From Crotalaria pallida (Eukaryota; Streptophyta; Magnoliopsida; Fabales; Fabaceae), in the NCBI GenBank assembly GCA_037953625.1, contig CM075651.1, positions 129,484,501 to 129,548,500 on the forward strand: 64,000 bases of DNA, written 5' to 3'. Under the pieces are notes generated by a model. The model did no database searches. It was not told the DNA's origin and saw nothing but the letters and a program-made list of their open reading frames with translations. The translations under genes and the position numbers were made by a program. Positions 47,649-59,882 of this stretch are shown here, in pieces (the stretch's first letter is position 1; each line of letters starts with the position of its first letter).

Positions 47649-48812
47649 CTAACCGGTTAGTGAGATGAGTAACCGGCTAGCGCGAGTCTGAAGTCAAAAA
47701 TTGAGGCTGTAATTGCAAAAATCACTGAATGGGGCCACATTTTCACCCTAAGAAATGGCCAACGAAGCCTGAAAATAGTCATTTCATGAATTGTGGACGA
47801 GCTTCTTCATAAAAATCTCATCAAACCAAGCTTCAGACTTCATTTTCTGGTAGTTTGTTCTCTCTGTTCTTGTTCATAAACCCTCACAAATTCCATACCA
47901 AAACGAAGCTCTCTTATCCCTCTCAAAGTAGAAACAAACCCCACTTGATTTGGTAAACTGTAGAGCAAGTTCTAATCCTCACAACTTGGCTTCTTGAGTC
48001 TGAAAACAGAGCACGAATCAGTTTTTGGAGTTCTCTTTCTTGATTTCGTTTGGTAAGCTCAGGCTACCCTTGAGTCTCCAATTTGTTTTAATCTCAAGTT
48101 CACGTATCCTAGTTTGAATCCCAATCATTATTCACGGGTTTATCTAGCTTATTCTTATTGAAAATCTCTGATAAATAACCTTTGTTAAAACTAAAAACAG
48201 AGGACTGCAGTGAAGTGGTGCTTGCACCAAAAACGTGTGAATCCTATTTTCCTGCTTCCAAATCTGTCTCTACAGCTTCAATAGGTAAGAGAGAAGATAT
48301 TCCTTTGCTAGAATGATAATTATTTGGCTTGGAATGTAGAGGAGCTTTACAAACTCAAGAGCAATTGATTTTGAAAATGAGATTTTGGCTTGGAGGCCAT
48401 AATAGGTTCTAAAACCGATTTGAACATGTCATATTAACTTAATATGACCTAAAGAAACTGAAAACTTGATTTGAGAGGCTCTGGAAATGATTTTGATGTA
48501 TTAAGTGCCAATTATGTGATTATGTGCATACTTGATGAATTATATATGAATATCATGGAAATTGGTGTTTATAATTGATTTGAACATGCTTAAATATGCT
48601 CAAGAATGTTATGTGAATTCATGACTGATAAAGATTGAAAGTGAAAGGTTTTTGAATTGATGCTTAAAAAGGGCAATTTTATACTGGTTCTGCAGTAACT
48701 AACCGATTAACGCACGAACTAACTGGTTAGTTACCGTATTTCAATTAAAGAGGGAAATTCAAATATCAAAGTTACAGTGGCTAACCGGTTATTGCACGCC
48801 CTAACCGGTTAG
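47649..48812. promoter_or_regulatory. Three paired CTAACCGGTTAG palindromes
   Basis: Sites start at 47649/47669, 48699/48719 and 48781/48801, each pair spaced exactly 20 bp start to start. Four of the six sites carry one or two base changes from CTAACCGGTTAG. The spacers share GCACG in two pairs. They lie in the gypsy-like LTR. Confidence 0.75.
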
Positions 48813-49364
48813 ACACCGGACAAAGTTTTAAATAACTTAAAATTTTTTTTATACTAATATTTTTAATAACTCGTATTTGATTCTAAATTTTGGGAAAATT
48901 GCCTTTAACATCAATTTAAAACTACCTTGAATATATCATGGGAAATAATAACTTGATGATTGTGATTGAAATCATGCATGGGGATAAGGAGTTAAGATAG
49001 GATAGTAGGAAAAGACACATTCGATTTAATTAAATCGGATTGAGAATACGCAAAGATTAAGTTTATGACGGTGATACGTCAAATAACCATGGGGATTAAT
49101 TATAGGTAAAATAGTCCTATGATGAGTGGGTTCTGCAGACTCGACTCGGGATAATTTTACGTTGACTATAATTAATTCTATCGATCTCTAGGGGTATATC
49201 GTGACTGCGGAGGACGGTCTTTGGTATAAATTACAAATGAGTTATAATTGTATACTTGGTGAAAAGAAGTTTACTCCTGGTTGTTTTTCCTAATTTGGAA
49301 GTTTTGCAAGCAAAATTTATCGTCTAATGTGGCAAGACTAATCAACTATATGATATAAAATATA

Positions 49365-50836
49365 AGCTTAATTATGTATGGGGTCCCTGTAGTTTGGACC
49401 TCTTTTGTGAGATACCCCTATGCTTTTTTTTCAATGAATATACCCCTGTAGTTTACTCCGGTTAGGTATTTGCCCCCAGCTCCTTTTCCGGCGAGTTTTT
49501 GGGTGAGCTGGACCGCCGGAGCTCCACTTGGAGCTGACACGTGGCAGTCTCTTAGTTTTTTTTTAAATTAAAAAAAATAAGGCTTAATTATGTCTGGAGT
49601 CCCTGTAGTTTGGACCTCTTTTGTGAGATACCCCTATGCTTTTTTTTTTCAATGAATATACCCTATGGTTTACTCCAGTTAGGTATTTGCTCCCAGCTCC
49701 TTTTCCGGCAAATTTTTGGGTGAGCTGGACTGCCGGAGCTTTACCTAGAGCCACGTGTATAACACGTGGCAGTCACTTAATTTTTTTTAAAAAAATTAAA
49801 AAAATAATAAAACAATAGAATAAACTAATAAACTAAAAAAAAACGTGGCTTATTATAATCCCTCTCATTTCCTTCCATTCGATCCATCTATCTCCCTCGT
49901 TCTTTTTCTCTCACTCACAACCAGCTTCTCCCTCCGGCGTTCTCACTCTATATCCCACGGTGTAGCTGTCATCTTCTCCCTCCCGCAGTCGTTCGGTTCT
50001 TCTTTTTCTTCTTCTTTTCAGTTATGAAGTCCTCCAGCTCCAGATTTGCAGCTTCTTCGATGTCACCGTTTAGGATCAAGGTGGCATGCGAAAAAGAACA
50101 ATTGACATTTTTATTATAAAAATGAAAAAAAAAAGAAACAGCAAATAAAATAGAAACAGGTGAAGTAGAAGATGGGGCTTTGAAAAAGGAACATACATAC
50201 AGAAGCATATACCCATGTCAAGGGACATATAGTGTTTTCATTTCTAGAAAATTGATTAATCAAGCACAGGCATTAATCCTTTGACACATCATTTCATCTA
50301 AATCATAGAATTCAATCTTTGCAATATCAGCAAATTGATTTTGATTGTTTTTTTTTAGTTTATTAGTTTTCTATTGTTTTATTATTTTTTTTTCACTTTA
50401 AACAAAAAAAATTTAAGTGACTGCCACCGTCACGTGTATAACACGTGGCTTCAGGTGGAGCTCCGACGGTCCAGCTCACCCAAAAACTCGTCAAAAAAGG
50501 AGTTGGGGGCAAATACCTAACCGGAGTAAACTATAGGGGTATATTCATTGAAAAAAAAACATAGGGGTATCTCACAAAAGAGGTCCAAACTACAGGGACC
50601 CCAGACATAATTAAGCCTTATTTTTTTTTAATTTAAAAAAAATATTTAAGAAACCGCCACGTGTCAGCTCCAGGTGGAGCTCTGGTGGTCCAGCTCACCC
50701 AAAAACTTGCTGGAAAAGGAGTTGGGGACAAATACCTAACTGGAGTAAATTACAGGGGTATATTCATTGAAAAAAAATCATAGGGGTATCTCACAAAAGA
50801 GGTCCAAACTACAGGGACTCCAGACATAATTAAGCC
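49365..50836. mobile_element. MULE-like element with doubled terminal repeats
   Basis: Ends AGCTTAATTATGTATGGGG and, inverted, GGCTTAATTATGTCTGGAG, bounded by exact 9-bp TAAAATATA (49356-49364, 50837-50845). Each arm contains the terminal repeat twice in tandem (second copies start near 49582 and end near 50618, period about 217 bp). The middle (about 49850-50330) is a non-repeat segment that looks like a leader or gene fragment; one minus-strand frame reads ATLILNGDIEEAANLELEDF, which I do not recognise. Possible captured host sequence. Confidence 0.82.
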
Positions 50837-50887
50837 TAAAATATATGTCCACTTGTCACTGTTTATTTTAATTTTAATTGAAACATG

Positions 50888-51978
50888 TATGACCAGACTC
50901 GTCCCTAGGTCCAGGACAAGATGAGCGACCGCCTAGAGCCCCCAATTTTTTGGGGCCCCAAATTTTTTTTAATACCTATAGCTAAATTTTTTTAAAAGAA
51001 AAAGTAAGAAAATAAATAAAACAAAACACATATAGTTTTCAATTTTTTTATTACCGTATTTTCTACCATGTTTATTATTTTGGTGATTTTATTGGGATCG
51101 TGTTATTATAGTTCATGGTTATTAATTTTGTAATAAGGATTATCGACATGTATATAGATGATTGGGGGTTAATGACAATGTAAGGATGATGTGACATGGT
51201 TTAAAAATTGGAAGTTTATATTGTATGAAGATGACTCAATAGTTGATGTGCTTTTTTAATCAAGCTTAAAACAAATGATAGGGCGTGTTTCGTCAACCCT
51301 TCTTAGAAGGTGGGGAGAATATCTACTATAATGTTTTTTTTTAAATACGCAAAACACGTGTCCCACCCGATTAGTCTCTCGGTCTCTCGTAATCTCTTTT
51401 AAGGGCGTTTTTCGCCTTCTTTTAGCCTTAGTGAACCAAGTTAGTGATCCAATCAGCCTGAATCGGACAAAAGAAACCCGAACTCGAAGGATGGGATCTA
51501 TACTTTCAAGAAAACTTGCTAAAAGTGATTCCCTCGAGAGAACTTGCGAGTCCAAGATCTGGTCTTCTCTTTCTCTGTCGGGGAATACGCTGCTAGCTTG
51601 ACTTCCATCTGCGGGAAATCAATTGGACCTGGCGAGTCTTGCCAAACTGGGGGGAGTATCTATCTAGCCACTTGAGCGCTCCCCTCATTAATCCAAACAT
51701 GTCCAACTTAGCCAGAGATCGAACACGTGACCTTAGGCTCCTTTATACTCACCCTTTACCAACTGGGTTATGCTTGGTGGACATATTTACTATGATGTTT
51801 ACTGAAGCTTGATGTTATTAATGAAATTTCTTAATTATAAAAAAAGATAAAGTTATCATGTTATCGTGTTGTAATCTATATTGCAAAAGTTTTATATAGT
51901 TAATTTTACGTAATTAATTATTTTATAAGAGAGGGCCCTTATTTTTAATTTTGCTAAGGGTCCCAAAAATGTTAAGAA
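50888..51978. mobile_element. hAT-like non-autonomous element, GGGGCCCC type
   Basis: Left end CCAGACTCGTCCCTAGG with TTTTGGGGCCCCAAATTT inside; right end AAGGGTCCCAAAAATG...GAACGGCTCCG. Flanks share TGTATGA (50880-50887 and 51979-51986, 7 of 8 bases), as expected for hAT. A SINE sits inside. Confidence 0.5.
51341..51782 (-). repeat. SINE-like retroposon within the hAT-like element
   Basis: On the minus strand the head has CAGTTGGTAAAGGGTGAG (box A-like) and GTGTTCGATCTC (box B); the 3' A-run appears as T residues at about 51330. The flanks TCTACTATAATGTTT and TTTACTATGATGTTT form an imperfect duplication. About 440 bp, long for a SINE, so it could be a composite. Confidence 0.55.
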
Positions 51979-52201
51979 CGGCTCCGTGTATGAGAGGATA
52001 CAAAATCTTTCGAAAATTCAAGGAGTTTCGAAGGAATCACCCGTATGTAAATGACATATCAAACAAACCAAAAAACTACTAGTAATGGTGCCATGTTGTT
52101 GCGTATGGTGATGTTAATTGACCTCACGTTATATATCAAAAGTTTAAATAAGCCAAAATATTAATACACATATCTTATTCTACTAATTTTTAACTCAACT
52201 T

Positions 52202-52384
52202 ACCTTTGGTTAAGTGGTAGCTCACTTGGTCCTTTAACCACTGGTCTCGAGTTCGAGCCTTGAGTATGGAGCAACCCCCGCTGGGAGACCCCTACCGCTT
52301 AGTGCGAACTTAGTTGGATCGAACCTGATGAGTCAGATTCTGGGTAAACTAAATCAGGGTACCGGTTGGTGTACACCAAAAAAA
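52202..52384 (+). mobile_element. tRNA-derived SINE (type 2), full copy
   Basis: Exact 18-bp duplication TAATTTTTAACTCAACTT (52184-52201, 52385-52402). Box A-like AAGTGGTAGCTCACTTGG and box B GAGTTCGAGCC; ends TTGGTGTACACC plus A residues. Relative of 38868-39040. Confidence 0.9.
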
Positions 52385-52402
52385 TAATTTTTAACTCAAC
52401 TT

Positions 52403-52830
52403 TTTTCTTACCATAGAAAACACGGTACATAAACATGATAAACTTGTCGTATCCTATTTGCATATCAAACCAAGAATTGCAATAAGATAGGATAGCTTAT
52501 TGTAAATGCAAAGTTTTGGAATATGATGGTAAATACTCGCTGTTGGTAATTATATGTTTTGACGATGAACATCATGAAGAAACTAACAGCTTGAAGCATC
52601 AGTGAAAACTCAATGACGAAGTCGAAATGAATTAAACAATATAAAAAATAAAATTATAAAGAAAAATAGAATAATAATTAAAAAAAACGGTTTTGATATA
52701 CTCAACTCTTAAAGCTGATTTTAAGCATTAAATATGCATCTTGTTTTTCCTAAGTGATCTCTATCTTGGAAAAAAAAAAGAAGAAGAAAAACTAACGGAT
52801 ATTAGGATTTTCTCACAGCTTTCATTAACA
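52403..52830. other. No gene recognised
   Basis: AT-rich spacer between two SINEs. Confidence 0.4.
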
Positions 52831-52831
52831 A

Positions 52832-53020
52832 TGCTCGGGTCTTTGTCCTCGATTCGCAAGGACACGAGTTCGAATTCCATCTCGGCAGCATGAGTCAGTC
52901 GCTCCTTCGGGAGTGGTTGTTCTCCTCTGGACAGTTTGCAGTCTATGACCTGGAGGCGGGGTTGCCCATCAGAATCGTTAATGTGCGGCAATGACAATGA
53001 GATTTCCCTCGTAAACCAAA
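52832..53020 (+). repeat. SINE (type 1), 5'-shortened copy
   Basis: Matches 36426-36642 from CGGGTCTTTGTCCTCG on, with box B GAGTTCGAATTCC, CGCTCCTTCGGGAGTGG, TGACCTGGAGGCGGGGTTG and TTTCCCTCGTAAA. The first part of the head is missing. Minus-strand open frames over it are not genes. Confidence 0.85.
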
Positions 53021-53309
53021 AACAAAAACTCTCAATTGTCTTTGAATAATTCTTTCTCATTTTTATGTTTGGGTTAAGTATTGATTTTGGCAACAAAGCA
53101 AGTGAAGCGTGGTACTCATCTATCAATTTTTGGCGAAATTAAAGTTAGCACTCACTTCCTTACTTTTACAATAAGGGCATACAGTAAAAGTTACTGTAAA
53201 AATAAGGAGGTGAGATAATTAAGACAAAGAGTAAAAAAAAAATTATAATTAAAGTTAATTAATATAAGTTAGAATGTGTTACCGATTTAAGAAAAACAAG
53301 AGGCATATT

Positions 53310-53456
53310 ATCCGGCCCACTGGGCCGACTAATCCAGTTCGAGGGGGATCCCGGGGTTAAGGTTTTATTCCTCTCCCAACGTTGTTGGGGGGATCGAACC
53401 GTGGTTCGCCCTACCAAGTGCAGCCCCTGGCACCACTGCACCAACAGCTCGTTGGT
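53310..53456 (-). repeat. SINE-like element
   Basis: Minus strand: CTGTTGGTGCAGTGGTGCC (box A-like), ACGGTTCGATCCCC (box B), ending CCGGATAAT. Flanked by GGCATATT (53302-53309, 53457-53464). About 147 bp. Confidence 0.65.
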
Positions 53457-53518
53457 GGCATATTTAATATTTAAAATCCTCCTTAACAGCTAAGTATATC
53501 AAAATCATAAAAAAAATA

Positions 53519-53842
53519 TACTCCCTCCGATTTTACTCTTTTATAATACCCCATTTCAAATTTATAATACCCCATAGTAGATACTCTTGGGCTTTTATTT
53601 TAGTTCTATTTAAAATACCCCATTTCAAATTTCAATAACATTTAATTATTTTTTTCCACAAACACCCCTATTAACTCTACACTTTTTAAAGTCCCAATAA
53701 TAATTATAAGTGTAGTTTTGAAAAAATATATCAATTTTTCATATTTCTAATGTCTTCCAATGTCATTAACAAGTTTAATTATTTCCTTGGTGGAAAAGAA
53801 ATACCTCAAAAGGATTTTATAAATAGGACCAGAGGGAATAAT
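53519..53842. repeat. CTCCCTCC-type MITE
   Basis: Ends TACTCCCTCCGATTTTAC and inverted AGGACCAGAGGGAATA, about 320 bp, non-coding. Confidence 0.6.
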
Positions 53843-53990
53843 ACTGTTGGCGATTTTGTTCAAGGATGCATCAGTCTGAGAATTAAAACTTACGAAGAAA
53901 AATAAGTTCTAAGTCCAAGATTGAACAGGTTCAAGTGCTAATATTCATGAAGTATATCAAGTTCAATGACTTTTAGAAAGTCGTGTAAAA

Positions 53991-54277
53991 TACTCCCTTT
54001 GATTCGAATTATAAGCAAATTCAATCACTTTTACGTTTATTAAAGAGATTAGTTGGTTGTATTTAATTTTCTCAAATTTATAAATAAATAGAGGTATTTT
54101 AGAAAAGTAGTATTGAGAATGAAACTAAAATTAATTAAGATTACAATTTTCTATAGATGTTTTAGGAAAGTGACATTGAGAATGAAACAAAATTTAATAA
54201 AGTAAGTTAATTTTGCTTATATTTTAAATCAAGAGAAGTATGTTTTTTGTTGCTTATAATTCTAGCCAGAGGGAGTA
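53991..54277. repeat. CTCCCTTTG-type MITE
   Basis: Ends TACTCCCTTTGATTCGAATT and inverted TTCTAGCCAGAGGGAGTA, about 287 bp, non-coding. Confidence 0.65.
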
Positions 54278-54361
54278 AGTGCTATGCACAGTATGCAGTA
54301 GGTTAAGATTTTTTTTCTTTTTTTTGGTGAGATTTTTAATGACATATGCATGTCTCTAATT

Positions 54362-54456
54362 TTTTTTTTAATAATCAAAGTTGAATTAGAACCAGGTGCA
54401 ATGAATACCTCAACCAATTACAAAAGCAACATTACATGCATAAACATGACAAATTG
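54362..54456 (-). mobile_element. Very short SINE-like retroposon
   Basis: 95 bp bounded by an exact 16-bp duplication ATGCATGTCTCTAATT (54346-54361, 54457-54472). On the minus strand it ends in poly-A and contains CCTGGTTCTAATTC (box B-like). Probably a 5'-truncated or tiny SINE. Confidence 0.75.
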
Positions 54457-54491
54457 ATGCATGTCTCTAATTAACTACTCAAAAATAAATA

Positions 54492-55091
54492 GGGTGTTAC
54501 TTGGGTACCCATTCAAAATAAAGGATTTTGGTACCATTTCATATTTTCCCAATCAAATCATGACAAGTACAATATATTACCATGTCAGTAAAGCCAATGA
54601 AATTTATACCGAGATATTTTTGGCACTCAATAAAGACCGAAGATTATATGTTAAGATGTTCTCCACCTTTTATATATTTTTGGTGCTCAAAAATCTGCGC
54701 TAAATTTAGACGAGAACATATATTCTTGTGTGCTGAAGATTATGTCTCAATTGCAGTAATACAATTTTTTAAGCTGATAAAAAAAATACAGTGAAGTGTT
54801 CTTATTTTCATTGTTATCTAGCAAGAAGATTGGTAATAGTGGCATGATGTTGATGTTGCTAGCCCGAAGATGAATAAAAACTTGATATTAATGTTCATGA
54901 TTTGAGAGTGGTTGTGAATTGATTAAGTTAAAAAATCTTGCAAGTAAGATCAAACATATTTGATTACAAAATTTTATTATACTTATACACTTTTTTCACA
55001 TGATGGTATATTGGAGTTGTCATAATTTGATTGAATAAATATGAGAGGGTACCAAAACCCTTTATTTTGAAAGGGTACCGAAGTATAACCC
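54492..55091. mobile_element. Short MULE-like inverted-repeat element
   Basis: Left GGGTGTTACTTGGGTACC, right (inverted) GGGTTATACTTCGGTACC, with pairing continuing about 100 bp. Flanks AAATAAATA (54483-54491) and AAACAAATA (55092-55100): a 9-bp duplication with one mismatch. 600 bp, non-coding. Confidence 0.8.
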
Positions 55092-55100
55092 AAACAAATA

Positions 55101-57298
55101 AGGGGGAGAAATAAGTTGTTTATAAGGGATAACTGGACAAGGGTCTCAATCTCACATCATGTAAACGACATCCAACTTATGTTACCTTTGCTTCTCCCGG
55201 ATTGCATAAGGGATTAAGGGTCTTGTATGTTCTGATAGTCAAAAGGGTAGTCACAAAAGGAATCAAGCCACTTAAATGTATTAATCACAGTGTAATGGTC
55301 GCAGAGACAGAAAATTAGGAGATTGAAGGATGTAAAATGGGTTAACATTGGTGAGAGATAAGAGAAGTAGAAGATATAGCTTTAAATGAGTTGTGAACAT
55401 TTCCAACAAGCAGAAGATATTTGCAAAGCAAATGGAAATAAGGACTAATGCACATTCCCAACAAGTTTGTTTCCTCTCAATTTCTTCTATTTTGTGAAGC
55501 TATTCTATAATCACATGGAAAGTTAAGATCATTGAACAACAAAATTTCTTCTCTTCAATGGCAACTTTGAAATTCTAAAAATGATTTGAACTTAAATCAA
55601 CAATGCAGGTGGGCTGGTGGCAACCATAACAAATAATTCAAAAAGCTGTCAACCAAAGGAGATTGCACAAACTGCCAAAGATTATATGGTTGATGCTGAT
55701 GTTGGTCTATTTAGAGTTAAGTAGTTAAAATTTACAAAACATAGATGTGAATATGTGATTGATGACAGAAATTACTCTTTTCTTTTGCAAGAATATCTAC
55801 TATGGCCAAGAGTACACATATCTTGCTTTATCAATCTTGTTAATTTTGCAAACCTTAGGATCAGAATTTGAGGGATGTCTGTCATCCATTGGTACTCTTC
55901 ATTGTGCTCAAACTTTTTAACTTGCTCAGTAGTACAGACTCCAGACCAAAAACCACAAATTGATAAAGCATATAGGTTCTACAATCAAAATACTAGAGAT
56001 ACCAACTTCTACCAACATAAGCCATTTGCAAACTTCAAGGGATGGCCATTCTAATTTAAACACATCAGATAGTAGATGGGGGCTAAAGAAAGAACCTAGA
56101 ATTCTAGCTATATTGCCATTTAAACCAAATGAACTGTCAAATGTATTAACAAATCCTTTGCATCATTTATCAAGGCAACAGAACTTTTCTGGTGATATTA
56201 ATTGCATTTGATAGATCACCCATTAACCTCTTTCAATAAAATGAAATCATTTTCTACCATTTTTTCCTACTGCTCTCTGTTCAGAACATTAACATATTGA
56301 TCAATGAGTTATGAAATTAATTTAAAGAACAAGCCTTGCCTATGATAAAAGACATCCGACCTAGTGCATGATGTTCTAACTTATGCAACCTTATCCAGCA
56401 AGCAGAGATGCTAATTCCAAAATTTGAACATGTGACTCACAACTCACAAGACAACAACCTTAACATTATACCAAACCTTATCATCTAAGCCTTGACTAAG
56501 ATGGCTCATGACAAAAATAAATAATGGCATCATATTGAGTCAAAAAAATTATGAACTAATTAACTAAACTTAGCTCTGTCCTTAAAAGGTCTTTTGTTTA
56601 AAACATGAATTGAATGGTCTTGAAAGCAGTGATAAGGGGTCTATCATGGCAAGCCAAACACTTTTTATTACTTGAAAATCATTCATGACTAAACTAAATT
56701 TTAGTTCCTTAAGAGCAGCATATATAGGGCTCCTAGTGCATGAGGCTACACATAGTGGACTCTACGGAAGATCAATGTACACAACCTTGCTCTGCGAGCT
56801 TATAGGCTGCTTCCCCTCCAAGTCACAAGGCAACAACCTTACCATTGCCTCGATACTCACCTCTCCTTCCAAGTAGCATATATTTGGATAATTATATGGA
56901 GTTGCCCATGACATACAAGTTGAAAATTTGTGTGAAGTAAAAATTCAATACCGGTTACCATTATAATAACAGTTCTGCAAAATAATTAAACCACCTTCAT
57001 CCGATGAACCGGTGATAATGCCACTTGCAAATTGTAATTGATTCATGATAAGGACTTCACAACCAGATCACAATAGTGTGTTATCATTGAAATAAGAGAG
57101 TTACTCAACAAAATTCAATAGTGTGTTAACATTATTAATCAAATTTTTTTAAAAAAAAAAAAAAAAATTATAGTAGACACTTGACACTGTGTAACAACAT
57201 AATAACGCTACTATATAAAAGGAAAATTTACATACATATACTTACATACCGTTGTATGAAAAGAGAAGATGGTTGAGCAGTAAATTGTAGAAAAATTC
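55101..57298. other. Intergenic DNA, no gene recognised
   Basis: Moderately AT-rich. The scattered open frames (for example 55960-56211, 56685-56876) have no domain and no gene-like context. It includes the 3' flank of the minus-strand plastid protein gene near 57210-57298. Confidence 0.45.
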
Positions 57299-58653
57299 TC
57301 AAAACCCTTTAGGTCCAGTTTCTTTTTCAACGGAAGAGTTCTGAGCCATGTCTGTGCAATACTTAGCAATCTCTCTGAACTTAGGCACACTCCTGAGGTC
57401 AACCTTGGTGCCATCCTTCAAGGTGATGATAACATCACCCCACTCACCAATAAACCGTGGCACCACCTGTGTAACACATTTTACATTTTGAACTCATCAT
57501 GCCAAAATGCATGCTTAAATAAGTAAGACATAATTGAGATGCATTCACTATCACTTGGTAACACTAGTAAGTCAGCCAGCTAGTTTATTAGACAAAATCA
57601 AAAATATTTGATCGGTGTTCAATGTGAGCTTATAAATTCGTATTTGATAAGCTAATTAAGGCAGCTTATGGACTTATACGTTAACGTTAGAGGCTTAAGC
57701 ATCATGTAACTAGCTTATTAGCTAATCTTACTAAACAATTTCGATTCAATCACCTAGCTTATAAACTTTCAACTCCTAGCTTATTAGCTTTCAACCTTCA
57801 ACTTCTAGCTTATAAGCTTTTAGCCAGAGCTCGTTGTGCCACACAAAAAAGTATCATCATATTAACTGCTAAGTAACTTATAAGCTTTCAGCTAATTTAT
57901 TATCAACTAGTTGTTGTAAGTTGTAACAAACATAAACGATAAGCTCCATTATAGATTTTTTTTCAATATCAATCAATCATCAATTCTCATATCATAAGAA
58001 AAATATTTGAACCTTTTAATCATTTATCGCTACCTTAATAGTCAAGTTATATGTTGATCGATATCGTAAAAAAATTTCGTAATAAATCTATTGCTTAATT
58101 AAGAATGCACAAAAGGAAAGTTTCTATTAAAAGTCTCTTTTTACTTCCTTAAATAATGTCATAGGAACACTAAAAACATAAGAAGTACAAAATGTAGCTA
58201 AAGATAAATCCTAGAATCATGGAAGTAATGAACCTGAACGTCCTTGATAACGTTGTAGGAGAAGTCACTGCGGTCCTGACCAGTGAAACCGGAGATAACG
58301 GTGACCCTGAGGTTGGTGAACCTGTACCTAAGGTAGAAGGCTCTGGACACTGCGGCTAAGGTCAAGGGAAGCCAGAGAAGGGTGAAACCAAGTACCAGGT
58401 TTGCCAGGAGGTCTCCATAGTGGGCCCCACCGTCAAAAAACACGGTTTCTCCTGCAGGTTTCTGGGTGGTGGTGGCTGTGGTTGCAGAGGTGGTGGGCTT
58501 GTTGGTGGGAGAGGACACGTGGAGCCTTGTGGCTCGACGGTGAGGAGGGGACTTGAAGAAAAGTGAGAGGGATGTGGGGGTGGGGTGGAGGGTGTGGTGG
58601 CTGACGGTGGTGGTGGTGGTGGTGGGTGGTGAGAGGAGGGGTGTGGAAGCCAT
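57299..58653 (-). CDS. Small chloroplast membrane protein, conserved, function unknown to me
   Basis: Two exons: 58653-58234 and 57466-57299, joined after CAG at a phase-0 GT-AG intron (57467-58233), giving 195 residues. The start is ATG 58653; the N terminus (MASTPLLSPP, then Ser/Thr/His/Pro-rich to about residue 60, few acidic residues) looks like a chloroplast transit peptide. A hydrophobic segment spans about residues 82-104 (LLANLVLGFTLLWLPLTLAA). The following part (RYRFTNLRVTVISGFTGQDR, VVPRFIGEWGDVIITLKDGT) resembles bacterial PH-like membrane-associated domains, with the phrase DVQ-VVPRF split by the intron. Ends KGF. The frame is intact, so likely functional in the plastid or thylakoid membrane; that location is inference. 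No operon-like context applies. Confidence 0.85.
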
Positions 58654-58858
58654 GTGTGTTTTCAACTAACTATATTATCCGTTAGTAGAAACTAGAAACA
58701 GAGAATTTTGGGTGGCAGAAAATAGAGAATTTTTTTTATTTTTTTTTATATTTTTTTTTGGCTGAAAGAGACAGTGGGGGGCCACTATCTGAGTGGTCAT
58801 GATCTTGCAACGTAGCTGGGGATTAACTACTTGTTGAATGATGAGAACATTAACACAG

Positions 58859-59708
58859 GGAAATTGCTTTTTGGCCATGTTAGATTTTTTGGCCTCCATT
58901 TTAAATTTTTAAGGACAAAAATATCCTAAGCGTTTTAATTTTTTTGGTTCTACAAATTCGAAAAAGTAATTTTGATATTTCAAAGATGGAATATATTTAT
59001 TTCATATTTCCGATTTTGCTAAAACGGAATATGATTTCCGGCTTTACGGAATCGGAAAAATTAACAATTTCAGCTTATATATAACTCCACATTTCACAGG
59101 ACCCTCCCTTCTTTCAGCTGGACATTATTTATTAAATCCACGAATGCAAGAGCATATTTACTAAAAGCACATGATTCGAAATAACTATTCCTCCACATAC
59201 ATAAAAGTTAACTCAAGTGGCATATCTATGCCCTTAGGACCTTCATCCATAAAAGAAGTTAAATCAAGTGGCATACCAGTCCTTTAGAACCTTCACCCAT
59301 AAAAGAACCTGTGTTGAAATTCTTTGTAGCCTCGTCGATCTCTTCCAATGTGAAAGTTCGATATGATGGTAGGCCAACTGCTCCAAACTTCATAGGTTGA
59401 GATATATACCTTGAAGTTCAGGGAAAATAAATGGTTGTGATTAATTGTCATTTATTGATTTGGAAGCATACATCAATATGAATTGACCACACTTCTCCGT
59501 CTCTGTAGAGCCGGAAATTATTAATGTTTTTGGTTCTACAAAGCCGGAAACCATATTTCGTTTTAGCAAAATCGGAAATATGAAATAATTGTATTTCGTT
59601 TTTGTAGTACCGAAATTACCTTTTCAAGTTTGTAGAACCAGAAAGATTAAAACGCTTGGGGTATTTTTGTCCTTGAAAAATAAAAATGGGGGCCAAAAAA
59701 CAATTTCC
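58859..59708. mobile_element. MULE-type element (family A), short copy
   Basis: Ends GGAAATTGCTTTTTGGCC and inverted GGAAATTGTTTTTTGGCCC, with flanks TTAACACAG (58850-58858) and TTAACATAG (59709-59717): a 9-bp duplication with one mismatch. Subterminal TTCCGG/CCGGAA motifs and 'TTTTGGTTCTACAAA' match the style of 697-5214. Non-coding. It lies about 200 bp upstream of the plastid protein gene start and could affect its promoter. Confidence 0.85.
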
Positions 59709-59843
59709 TTAACATAGAAGCTTTTAATGGGTTAGAACATAGAAGCCCAACACACATAGAAGGATTGAACATAGAAGCCCGATGCTTTTAAATCCCCACA
59801 CATTCCAGTTTTGAGAAGGAATTTTGACACCCCACATTCATTC

Positions 59844-59879
<36 letters not shown>

Positions 59880-59882
59880 TTG

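Larger units (their letters stand above)
42524..50887. repeat. Gypsy-like LTR interrupted by two later insertions
   Basis: Starts TGTAACACTCC, typical of many Ty3/gypsy LTRs, runs to 42698, resumes after the Copia element at 47568 and runs to about 49364, then beyond the MULE at 50846-50887. The reconstructed length is about 2 kb and no gypsy coding region is adjacent, so it may be a solo or truncated LTR. The 3' end was not fixed. It contains three paired CTAACCGGTTAG-type palindromes. Confidence 0.5.

Noticed and set aside
42524..50887. Full gypsy retrotransposon
   Set aside because: Only LTR-like sequence is seen; no gypsy gag, reverse transcriptase or integrase, and the opposite end could not be fixed.
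51256..51555. 99-residue minus-strand frame
   Set aside because: Lies across the SINE-like retroposon and its flanks; not conserved-looking.
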